From JACMMS01 sp043758775 (lineage in GTDB: Bacteria > Pseudomonadota > Gammaproteobacteria > Burkholderiales > Methylophilaceae): DNA of 64,000 nt. The stretch is from NCBI GenBank assembly GCA_043758775.1, contig JAYVMU010000002.1, forward strand, positions 13,764-77,763. Direction: 5' to 3'. Below the pieces are notes generated by a model, which had not been told where the DNA came from, did not search any database, and saw only the letters and a program-made list of their open reading frames with translations. The stretch's first letter is position 1; each line of letters opens with the position of its first letter. Shown here piece after piece: positions 1 through 7,423 of the stretch. The position numbers were made by a program, and so were the translations under genes.

Positions 1-1
1 T

Positions 2-145
2 GAAAAACTACAGAAAATGGAGTTGTATGATAGCTTTAATCATATAACAGCTATTAGTTTTTCAGATATAGAACGTAATCCAAAATTAAAGGATGAAACG
101 TTTTTATTCAAAACTCCGACTGGAGTTGATGTGGTGGGGGAATAA
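2..145 (+). CDS. lolA: LolA, outer-membrane lipoprotein carrier protein (C-terminal part only)
   Basis: Only the last 47 codons are in the window, and the gene starts upstream. The frame reads ELYDSFNHITAISFSDIERN and ends in FKTPTGVDVVGE before TAA. The ending with a phenylalanine-rich strand, then P-x-GVDVV and a short acidic tail, is typical of LolA C-termini. LolA is the periplasmic chaperone that takes lipoproteins from LolCDE to LolB. In many betaproteobacteria lolA is followed closely by rarA and serS. Here those two genes appear only at 30502 and 31840, with the polysaccharide island in between. The call rests on a short fragment plus this gene order. Confidence 0.75.
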   Translation, partial: EKLQKMELYDSFNHITAISFSDIERNPKLKDETFLFKTPTGVDVVGE

Positions 146-525
146 ATTAGCACTTATGAAGAATATATTAGACTTGTAGTCTTATGCGTGTTACTTCACG
201 GTGTATCATACAATACGAATGTATGTAGATATGTAAATGCGACAAATTTAATTGATGACTTATTTGGTTAACTGCCAATATGTTGGTTTAATAACAATTT
301 AATTAATTTTTCATCATAATACCCTTAAGTTTTCATTTGAAGGTAGCATATTAAAATTTCTTAAACTAAACATAGGATTAATATTTTACTGATATATAAC
401 ATATAGTTATAAACAATAACAATCAACATTTCCCGCTGGTTTTCTTGTAGGCATGCTATTTGCTTACGTCGTATTAGGAACATAGTCTGTTATGAACTGA
501 TACGAAAAAGAATGGTAGGCACAAT
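146..525. other. Intergenic region between lolA and the EPS regulator
   Basis: This is 380 bases of AT-rich sequence without a credible gene. A small AGACT/AGTCT hairpin (170-182) and a CATACA/TGTATG dyad (207-225) are visible, neither convincing as a terminator or operator. A weak sigma70-like pair, TTGCTT (460-465) and TAGTCT (483-488) with a 17-base spacer, could drive the epsA-like gene. A 20-codon open stretch (423-485) reads as one hydrophobic segment with no usable start and is probably chance or a remnant. The island boundary lies somewhere in here. Confidence 0.5.
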
Positions 526-1323
526 ATGGGTGAAAATCTAAAAAAAGATGATTGGGAGCTAGTATTTAATATTATTACTCGCTCGCATGCTATTGCTAAG
601 CATTTGGAATTTTTTAATTGGTTGCAAAATAGTGTTACACAAGTCTTACCACATGACGTTCTAGTAGCGGCATGGGGTAATTTCGATACAGGGGATATTA
701 ATTTCGATGTCTCTTCTAATATCCCCGACATATGCACACAAAAGTTACTAGACGCTCCTGATGTATTTAAATATCTGATGTTGAATCTTCATCAACGTTG
801 GATAAAAAATGACAATCGCTGGTATGCCATCAATCAATTTGACATTAGTGGTATCAGTTCCCACGCACCAATATCTTTTGTACATAGGTTAGCTAGTATG
901 AAGTCAGTGCTGGTCTATGGTGTAAAGGATTTACGAGGGAAAAGCGATTGTATCTACGTGTTCTTTGATAGAAAAGACAGTTTCAAAGTGCCGACCTCGG
1001 TAATGGGCTTGCTCATGCCACACGTAGATGCTGCATTACGTCGTGTTGAATACATCGAAACGAATTTAACCGATGAAGAGCTGGTGCGTGAACTGACTGA
1101 AATTAATTTAAGTGATCGCGAGTATGAAATACTGAGTTGGGTAAGATCAGGTAAAACCAATTTTGAAATTGGTATGATATTGATGATTAGCCCAAATACA
1201 GTTAAAAATCACTTAAAACGTATTTTTCAAAAGCTGGATGTTTCGTCTAGGGCTCAAGCGGTCGCCAAATTTACTAGCCCGCAAAATGGTGCTCGACGTA
1301 AAGGGCCATTGAATGCAAATTAG
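526..1323 (+). CDS. epsA: LuxR-family transcriptional regulator of the EPS locus (EpsA-like)
   Basis: This 265-residue protein has an unannotated N-terminal sensory-like region (about 1-180) and a C-terminal LuxR-type helix-turn-helix (about 190-250) with the hallmark strings LSDREYEIL, SGKTNFEIG, SPNTVKNHLKRIFQKL and SSRAQAV. The layout matches EpsA, the regulator at the head of exosortase-linked eps clusters in Methylobacillus and relatives. The N-terminal half has no obvious autoinducer-binding or receiver signature, so the signal is unknown. It is first in a same-strand block and its end overlaps the start of the next gene by 11 bases, which implies translational coupling. The likely role is control of the eps operon; target sites cannot be read from the sequence. 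Confidence 0.8.
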   Translation: MGENLKKDDWELVFNIITRSHAIAKHLEFFNWLQNSVTQVLPHDVLVAAWGNFDTGDINFDVSSNIPDICTQKLLDAPDVFKYLMLNLHQRWIKNDNRWYAINQFDISGISSHAPISFVHRLASMKSVLVYGVKDLRGKSDCIYVFFDRKDSFKVPTSVMGLLMPHVDAALRRVEYIETNLTDEELVRELTEINLSDREYEILSWVRSGKTNFEIGMILMISPNTVKNHLKRIFQKLDVSSRAQAVAKFTSPQNGARRKGPLNAN

Positions 1324-2734
1324 ATCTAATACAAGATCTTTGCTACAGCGACGAGGCAGGATATCTACTAGTCTTCAGACGTTTCTTGATGGCGTCACCA
1401 TCGCCACCATTGCTTGGTTGCTGGTCAGGTGGCAGTACGGTGCATTTACTAATAATTACGTGATTATGCTGCTGGTATTAATGGGTATTGTCTCAATCAT
1501 GTATGATCATTTCGCAATATACAGAACTAGTTCAGGTTATGTAGGCAAAGTAATCGCCATCCTTAAAGCATGGACTATCAGCTTTTTAATATTACTTTTA
1601 ATTGGCTTCTTTAGTAAGTACAGTGCAAGTTTCTCTCGTATATTAATTCTAGAGCTATATATATTTGGGTTTATTGCGCAATCTTTTCTGCACTATCTAT
1701 TCCGCTTTTTTAGTATTTTTTTTAGGGATCACGGACAGCAGTCTGAGAAAGCAATCATTATCGGGCAGGGTAGACTTACTGATTATCTTGATCATAAAAT
1801 TTCTAATAATCCCTGGCTAGGACAGACTATTGAGGGTTACGTGCAATTGGATGACGACTCTTTAAATATACAGGAGAGCCCTGCAAATTCTCCGTCAGCA
1901 AAGAATCTAGGTAATATTAGCCAGTTATCTTCTATAATTTCAGATTTAGATATCAATATCGTCTATATTATTACGCCATTACAGCAGTCTGAAATGTTAG
2001 AAAAAATCTACTTTGATTTGCTAGATCAACATGTTTCAATTCATTGGGTGCCTGATATTTTTTCTTTACGTTTAATTAATCATAGTGTGCGTGAAATTGC
2101 TGGAATCCCAGTACTCACCTTGTCAGAAACACCTCTAACCGGTTTTAGTAAGCTGACTAAAATGATAGAGGATTTTGTTTTAGCCGCTATCATATTAATC
2201 CTCATCAGCCCAGTGCTGTTGGTAGTTGCAATAGCCGTTAAACTGGATAGCAGAGGGCCAATATTTTTCAGGCAGAAACGCGCTGGCTGGAATGGTAAGA
2301 ATTTCAGTATCTGGAAATTTAGAAGTATGTGTATGGAGCAGCCTAACACTGACGGGCTAGTGCAAGCCAGCAAAAATGACCCAAGAATTACCCGTGTGGG
2401 GCGCTTTATTCGTAAAACTAGCTTGGATGAATTGCCGCAAGTATTTAACGTGCTGTTAGGCGATATGTCGCTCGTTGGACCTAGGCCACATGCATTGCAG
2501 CATGATATTGAATATGCATCACGGATACATGCTTATTACGCGCGACATAATATTAAACCTGGCATTACAGGCTTAGCGCAAGTACGCGGCTACAGAGGTG
2601 AAACAACCAATATCGACCAAATGGCAAAAAGAGTAGAGGCGGATATTGAGTACATTAATAACTGGTCATTGTGGCTAGATGTATCGATATTGATACGAAC
2701 ATTTACTGTTTTTACAGGTAAAAACGCTTATTAG
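1313..2734 (+). CDS. epsB: Undecaprenyl-phosphate hexose phosphotransferase initiating EPS repeat synthesis (EpsB/WcaJ type)
   Basis: The 473-residue polyprenyl-phosphate hexose-1-phosphate transferase would load the first sugar phosphate onto undecaprenyl phosphate in the inner membrane. Residues about 25-140 hold four hydrophobic segments, about 145-270 form the soluble Rossmann-like domain (AIIIGQGRL), a membrane segment follows near 285-310, and the C-terminal catalytic domain shows GPIFFRQKRAGWNG, WKFRSM, KTSLDELPQVFNVLLGDMSL, VGPRPH and IKPGITGLAQVRGYRG. The length and five-segment layout fit the long EpsB/WcaJ class and not the short core-only enzymes. ATG at 1313 lies inside the end of epsA. 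The first sugar is probably glucose by family precedent, but this is not proven here. Confidence 0.93.
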   Translation: MQIRSNTRSLLQRRGRISTSLQTFLDGVTIATIAWLLVRWQYGAFTNNYVIMLLVLMGIVSIMYDHFAIYRTSSGYVGKVIAILKAWTISFLILLLIGFFSKYSASFSRILILELYIFGFIAQSFLHYLFRFFSIFFRDHGQQSEKAIIIGQGRLTDYLDHKISNNPWLGQTIEGYVQLDDDSLNIQESPANSPSAKNLGNISQLSSIISDLDINIVYIITPLQQSEMLEKIYFDLLDQHVSIHWVPDIFSLRLINHSVREIAGIPVLTLSETPLTGFSKLTKMIEDFVLAAIILILISPVLLVVAIAVKLDSRGPIFFRQKRAGWNGKNFSIWKFRSMCMEQPNTDGLVQASKNDPRITRVGRFIRKTSLDELPQVFNVLLGDMSLVGPRPHALQHDIEYASRIHAYYARHNIKPGITGLAQVRGYRGETTNIDQMAKRVEADIEYINNWSLWLDVSILIRTFTVFTGKNAY

Positions 2735-3069
2735 CTCTATAGAGGTTTTAATTTATAAGTTTTTCTTGTGATTACTAGTGTTTGAGCGGCATTTAAAAAG
2801 TTTTCGTGATAGGATATTTAAGAATTGCTGTTTAATTTAATTGATTATTGATTAGCCCTTAGAGGCTATATGTATTGTGTCTTTACATATATTATAGTTT
2901 GGCAGTGTGATGAAATCATCCTGATTTCTATGTAAATATAAAATACCTAATTATGAACAGTTAATTTTAAGCTTTTAATATTTAATTGAGTTTGAATTTA
3001 GGGAGTTAATACTCTTTATTTGTGTGTTACGCTAACAATATAATTAAAAAATATTTAAGAAAGTTAAAA
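2735..3069 (+). other. Long AT-rich leader before the export gene
   Basis: This is 335 bases with no gene between the initiating transferase and the export protein. A short dyad TAGCC-CTTAGA-GGCTA is visible near 2853-2871 but has no T-run. The length suggests that the second block (export protein onward) has its own promoter or a regulated untranslated leader. I could not pick a confident -35/-10 pair. Confidence 0.4.
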
Positions 3070-3621
3070 ATGAAAAACTTCATTACTATCACAATCAGTC
3101 TATGTAGCTTTATTTTTGCAGCGACAAGTTATGCGCAATCTGAATATGTTTTGCATCAGGGGGACGTAGTGCAAATTTCTGTGTGGGGTGAATCTACTCT
3201 ACAAAAGGAAGTGAAAGTATTGCCGGATGGAAGTATCACATTCCCGTTAGCTGGACGAATAGATGTTGAAAATACAACGCCAACTGCTGCTGCCAAGAAA
3301 ATTGAAGAAAAGTTAAAAGCTTTTCTTCCAGAACCTAATGTGAGTTTAGTTGTAACATCACCGGATGGTTATCGTGCTTATGTTGTAGGTAAAGTTTTGA
3401 AACCTGGGGTCATCTCTTTAGGTAGCCCAGTGAACGTTCTACAAGCATTAAGTCTAGCAGGTGGAGTAGATAAATTTGCTGCTGAGGATGAAATAAAAAT
3501 CATACGAGACGTTGATGGTAAACAAGTAATCTTTAACGTTCATTATAACAAGCTGTTAAAAGGACTTGAATTAGACACTAATATAGATTTGATGCCCAAT
3601 GATACTGTGCTTGTACCTTAA
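3070..3621 (+). CDS. epsE: Periplasmic/outer-membrane polysaccharide export protein (Wza-like, short PEP-CTERM-system type)
   Basis: The protein has 183 residues if ATG 3070 is used. The frame runs back to GTG 3022, but from 3070 it starts directly with a good signal peptide (MKNFITITISLCSFIFAA, cleavage after SYA) and has an AAGAAAG stretch about 6 bases upstream. A polysaccharide biosynthesis/export domain follows (YVLHQGDVVQISVWGE, LPDGSITFPLAGRIDV, PEPNVSLVV), then one SLBB-type domain (AYVVGKVLKPGVISLG, NVLQALSLAGG). It is much shorter than E. coli Wza and has no lipobox cysteine. This matches the short export proteins of exosortase-linked loci. It should help form the outer-membrane exit route for the polymer. 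Confidence 0.88.
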   Translation: MKNFITITISLCSFIFAATSYAQSEYVLHQGDVVQISVWGESTLQKEVKVLPDGSITFPLAGRIDVENTTPTAAAKKIEEKLKAFLPEPNVSLVVTSPDGYRAYVVGKVLKPGVISLGSPVNVLQALSLAGGVDKFAAEDEIKIIRDVDGKQVIFNVHYNKLLKGLELDTNIDLMPNDTVLVP

Positions 3622-3795
3622 TGTAATTGGTAATTTCGTCAGATAAAATATTTCTTCGTGTAGTTACTCTGAGCGACAGAATTTAAATAATTAAAACAAT
3701 AGTAAACTTTTACTGAAGGTTACAAAATTCTACAATACTTAAAAAATCAAATAGGTATAGATAGCCAATACAATTTACTACAATCCATTAACCAT

Positions 3796-4896
3796 GTGAG
3801 ATTAGTAAGTCTGTTACTAATTTGTACGGTGTTTAGTTTATTGCCTGTGCAAGCTCACTCTGCTGAGTATGAGCAGAGTTACACAGTTCCCTTTGGTGTA
3901 GATTACGATACCAACCCCTTGTTGAGCGAACAGAATAAACAGGCAATTTTTAGGTACACTGTAACGCCTAGTTACACGGCATCTAGGTCTGATGAAAATC
4001 AGCAATTGACTTTAGATGCGCTTGTTAATGTGCAACGGTCATCCAATGCTAATGTGAGTGCTGACCGCAATGATCCAACGTTGAATTTAGCTTGGCTTTA
4101 CACGGGTGAAAGAGACCAATATAATTTATCTGGTCAATATGACAAGCAAAGTACACTAGTTTCAGAGTTGAATCAATCAGGCTTGATTCAAAATGACGGT
4201 AGCGTAGAAGATAGGTCGCTATCAGCTGGTTGGAGTCATGATATTACTGAACGCTTAACCAGTAGCCTTAATGCAAATTTGAGAAATACCACTTACTCTG
4301 CTTCTGCTGTGGGGCTTAGTAATTATCATACAAACGCAATAACTGGCAATATGAGTTATGCATATAGCGAATACGTTCGTCCTTTTGTGCAACTATCTGT
4401 GACTGATTACAAAGCAGATAACACACCTAATACAATCTACTCAACTGATTATACAATTGGTGCAAACGTTTTACAAAGCGATCGGTTTCATTGGAATTTT
4501 TCTACTGGTCTTAATCATACATCTACTGCGGGTAATGGTTGGATTGGCTCATTAGGTGGATCTTATGAAAATGAATACTCAACAATTAGCGCTTTGGCTG
4601 CACGCTCTGTGTCAGCTACAGGATTAGGCGGTTTTCTGAAAACAGATAATATGCAAGTGTCTTATATTTATAATCTAACTGAGCTTAGTGCTTTAGGAAC
4701 AAGCGCAAGCATAAATCGAACCCAATCAATTTTCAATTCAAGAATTACACAATACGATGCGTTTTATTCAAAATCGTTAAATCAGCAATGGGATATGCGT
4801 GTTTCGCTGGCGGATAAACACTACGATACTGATAGCACTAGTGCACACGGTAATGTATTGGGTTTGTCTTTAATCTATAAAAGTCCTGCTTTTTAG
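3796..4896 (+). CDS. EPS-system outer-membrane beta-barrel protein (EpsL-like)
   Basis: This is a 366-residue predicted secreted protein. GTG at 3796 is the only sensible start, because the overlapping ATG at 3794 is followed at once by TGA. A signal peptide (RLVSLLLICTVFSLLPVQAHSA) is followed by alternating polar/hydrophobic stretches rich in Y, S, T and N through to the C-terminal LGLSLIYKSPAF, which ends in an aromatic residue as outer-membrane barrels do. Such barrels lie between the export protein and the chain-length regulator in exosortase-associated loci, where they are thought to form or assist the polymer exit pore. No Shine-Dalgarno is visible. The exact family could not be fixed by eye. 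Confidence 0.7.
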   Translation: MRLVSLLLICTVFSLLPVQAHSAEYEQSYTVPFGVDYDTNPLLSEQNKQAIFRYTVTPSYTASRSDENQQLTLDALVNVQRSSNANVSADRNDPTLNLAWLYTGERDQYNLSGQYDKQSTLVSELNQSGLIQNDGSVEDRSLSAGWSHDITERLTSSLNANLRNTTYSASAVGLSNYHTNAITGNMSYAYSEYVRPFVQLSVTDYKADNTPNTIYSTDYTIGANVLQSDRFHWNFSTGLNHTSTAGNGWIGSLGGSYENEYSTISALAARSVSATGLGGFLKTDNMQVSYIYNLTELSALGTSASINRTQSIFNSRITQYDAFYSKSLNQQWDMRVSLADKHYDTDSTSAHGNVLGLSLIYKSPAF

Positions 4897-4904
4897 GGAG
4901 AGAT

Positions 4905-6479
4905 ATGGCTGTTGAGTATGAGCTAACCTTAAGTGACTATATTTCCATATTAAAGCGTAGGTGGGTATGCGTAGTCGTTACTTTTCTTGTGATTTTTGCT
5001 ACAGCAACTGCAATTGCATTATTACTTCCTCCTGTGTATGAATCAACTGGCACTATATTAGTTGAAGCACAACAAATCCCGACAAATTTAGCTGAAACTG
5101 CACTTAATGGATACGCAGAAGAGCGTATCCAAATTATTAAGCAACGTGTCATGACTAGAGATAACTTATATCGCATCATTAAAAAATATAATTTATATGA
5201 TAAAAAAATAGAAACAGAAACCATCTCTACTTTAATTGATGAGATGAGAGATAGTATTAATGTTGAGCTGGTAGATGCGAACATTAAAGGTAGTTCAAAC
5301 AATCGTTCTACCACAATTGCATTTAAAGTTTCTTTTGATTATGTAAAAGCAGATTTAGCCCATAAAGTAGCTAATGAACTTGTTACTTTGTTTTTAGATG
5401 AAAATGCTAAAGCTCGAACAGAGCGAGCTACAGAAACTACAGCATTTTTAACTGAAGAAGCCGCACGACTAAAGAAAGAGTTGGAAGCTGTAGAAAATAA
5501 AGTTGCAGCATACAAGCAGGAGCATGCAGGATCACTGCCCGATGAAACATCCACGCAAATGACCATGCTTGAAAGGTCACAAATGGATATCGGCCAGCTT
5601 AACCGTGACTATAGTGATACGCAAGAGCAAATTACTTTTTTACAGGCGGAACTTGCAACTGCAAGTTCTATGGCTAGTGATAAAGTATCATCGCAAAATG
5701 ACAATCTATCTGAGCTAGATAAAACTCAAACAGAGCTTGATGCTGCTTTAGTAACTTACACAGAGTCTCACCCAACCGTAAAAGCGCTTAGAAGAAAACT
5801 GGCAGCATTGAAGGCTGCAGCAACTGCTAAACCTGATGCTAAAAAGCCAACACTTGTAACAGACATGGCCACAGCCAGGTTACAAGCTCAAATAAATAGT
5901 GCTCGAGGAAGGTTGGCCTCAATAGCGCAACAACAGAGCGCAATTAGAGCAAGAAATAATCAACTTCAAAATCAAGTAGCGCAAAGCCCACAAGTGGAGC
6001 GAGGCTTAGTTATATTGACGCGTGATTATGATAATGCTAAGAAGAAATATGATGAATTGATAGCAAGTCAGCAGAATGCCAAGATTAATGAAAAACTAGA
6101 GCAAGAAAATAAAGCAGAACGTTTTACTATGCTAGAGCCGCCACTTTTCCCAGACAAGCCTATTAAGCCAAACAGACAAAAAGTGATAGTAATGGGTTTT
6201 TTTGGAGCTATTGCAGGAGCTTTGGGTTTGGTCATATTTCTTGAGACGTTAGATAGTCGAGTGCGAGGTGCAGACGCTCTATTTGCTATTACTAAATTAA
6301 GACCACTGGCTGTAATTCCATATATCTCAAATAAAAACGAAGCCGTACGGAAACGCAAAAAAGTAAAGTACTTATTAATACTGTTAATAACTTTCGTCAC
6401 ACTTAGCCTTGTAATTGTACAGATATTTGTAATGCCAATTGATTTGGCTTTTATTAAAATAATGGCAAGATTTTCGTAA
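4905..6479 (+). CDS. epsF: Chain-length determinant / polysaccharide co-polymerase (EpsF, Wzz family)
   Basis: The 524-residue inner-membrane co-polymerase would set EPS chain length with the Wzy polymerase and EpsG kinase. It starts with the Wzz motif LTLSDYISILKRRW and a transmembrane segment (about 19-40). A periplasmic region with long coiled coil (about 165-400) follows, then the proline-rich LEPPLFPDKPIKPNRQK leading into a second membrane segment (about 425-445). A third strong hydrophobic stretch lies near 485-515. The start has a clear AGGGAGA Shine-Dalgarno and sits 8 bases after the previous stop. The third segment is extra compared with classical two-segment Wzz proteins. Confidence 0.9.
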   Translation: MAVEYELTLSDYISILKRRWVCVVVTFLVIFATATAIALLLPPVYESTGTILVEAQQIPTNLAETALNGYAEERIQIIKQRVMTRDNLYRIIKKYNLYDKKIETETISTLIDEMRDSINVELVDANIKGSSNNRSTTIAFKVSFDYVKADLAHKVANELVTLFLDENAKARTERATETTAFLTEEAARLKKELEAVENKVAAYKQEHAGSLPDETSTQMTMLERSQMDIGQLNRDYSDTQEQITFLQAELATASSMASDKVSSQNDNLSELDKTQTELDAALVTYTESHPTVKALRRKLAALKAAATAKPDAKKPTLVTDMATARLQAQINSARGRLASIAQQQSAIRARNNQLQNQVAQSPQVERGLVILTRDYDNAKKKYDELIASQQNAKINEKLEQENKAERFTMLEPPLFPDKPIKPNRQKVIVMGFFGAIAGALGLVIFLETLDSRVRGADALFAITKLRPLAVIPYISNKNEAVRKRKKVKYLLILLITFVTLSLVIVQIFVMPIDLAFIKIMARFS

Positions 6480-6490
6480 AGACTACTACT

Positions 6491-7309
6491 GTGGAAAAAA
6501 TAAAGGAAGCACTTGCAAAAGCTAAAACTGCAACTCAATTTGTTGAGTCAAAGCCTAAAGCAAGGAATTTAGCTCATAAGGCAACATTGATGTCAGATGT
6601 TGAGGATATTGAGTATTTAAACACGCCAGTGATTAATTTAAATCCGAGTCATTTGGAAAAAAATAGGATTATTACCTATAATCAGGATGATCCTTTTAGT
6701 ATCGTCTTTGATTTATTGAGAACTCAAGTACTAAGAATAATGGAGGAGAATAACTGGCACAGTATTGCTATTGTTTCTCCTACGCCTGAATCTGGAAAAA
6801 CTTTTACTGCCATTAATCTTGCAATAAGTATTGCAAATCAACCAGCTAAAACTGTCATGTTGGTTGACTTTGATCTTCGTAGACCAAGGGTTGCAAGCTA
6901 CCTAGGACTTAAAATTTCTAAATCGCTTAACGATTATATAGAAGGTAGTGCAACTATCGAAGATATTATAGTTAATCCTGGTATTCCTAAGCTGGTCGTT
7001 CTTCCTACCGTTAAGAGCGTGAAGAAGTCGGCAGAAATAATAGGATCCGACAAAATTAGAAATCTGATTGATGATATCAGTACACGATATCAATCAAGAG
7101 TTATTATTTTCGACTTACCGCCTATGCTTAGCTCTGATGATGCTATTGCCATGTTGCCTATGGTTGATTGTGTTCTGGTGGTAGTGGGTAATGGGTTGTC
7201 TAGTCAGGCTGAAATTGAAGATACGTTGTATCATATTCCTAAAGAGAAGCTCTTGGGCATTGTCATGAATAAAGCAGAGGTTGAACCTAGAGCTTATTAT
7301 CATTATTAA
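6491..7309 (+). CDS. epsG: Tyrosine autokinase of the EPS system (EpsG, CpsD/BY-kinase type)
   Basis: This 272-residue cytosolic BY-kinase domain protein starts at GTG 6491. Walker A is SPTPESGKTFTA (residues 96-107), Walker A' is VMLVDFDLRRP (from 122) and Walker B is VIIFDLPP. The split of co-polymerase (EpsF) and kinase (EpsG) into two proteins resembles Gram-positive CpsC/CpsD and the PEP-CTERM-associated kinases, and differs from the fused Wzc. The C-terminal tyrosine cluster is very short (YYHY). Phosphorylation of that tail would cycle EpsF oligomers and control polymer length. It is the last plus-strand gene of the first block and converges on the hydrolase-like gene. Confidence 0.9.
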   Translation: MEKIKEALAKAKTATQFVESKPKARNLAHKATLMSDVEDIEYLNTPVINLNPSHLEKNRIITYNQDDPFSIVFDLLRTQVLRIMEENNWHSIAIVSPTPESGKTFTAINLAISIANQPAKTVMLVDFDLRRPRVASYLGLKISKSLNDYIEGSATIEDIIVNPGIPKLVVLPTVKSVKKSAEIIGSDKIRNLIDDISTRYQSRVIIFDLPPMLSSDDAIAMLPMVDCVLVVVGNGLSSQAEIEDTLYHIPKEKLLGIVMNKAEVEPRAYYHY

Positions 7310-7423
7310 ATAAAATTTAGATTTGACCTTATTTGCCCATAGTCATAATTGACCTGTCAGTGGAGAAAATAATTATAAATTGAAGTTAAATCAGACTTAA
7401 CTGCTACTTAATATATTTACTCT

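Noticed and set aside
423..485. Short open stretch encoding a hydrophobic peptide (TFPAGFLVGMLFAYVVLGT)
   Set aside because: Only about 20 codons, a stop directly upstream and no Shine-Dalgarno before the internal ATG; probably chance or a worn remnant.
3022..3069. GTG start at 3022 for the export protein
   Set aside because: Adds 16 residues in front of a well-formed signal peptide; ATG 3070 has a better upstream context.
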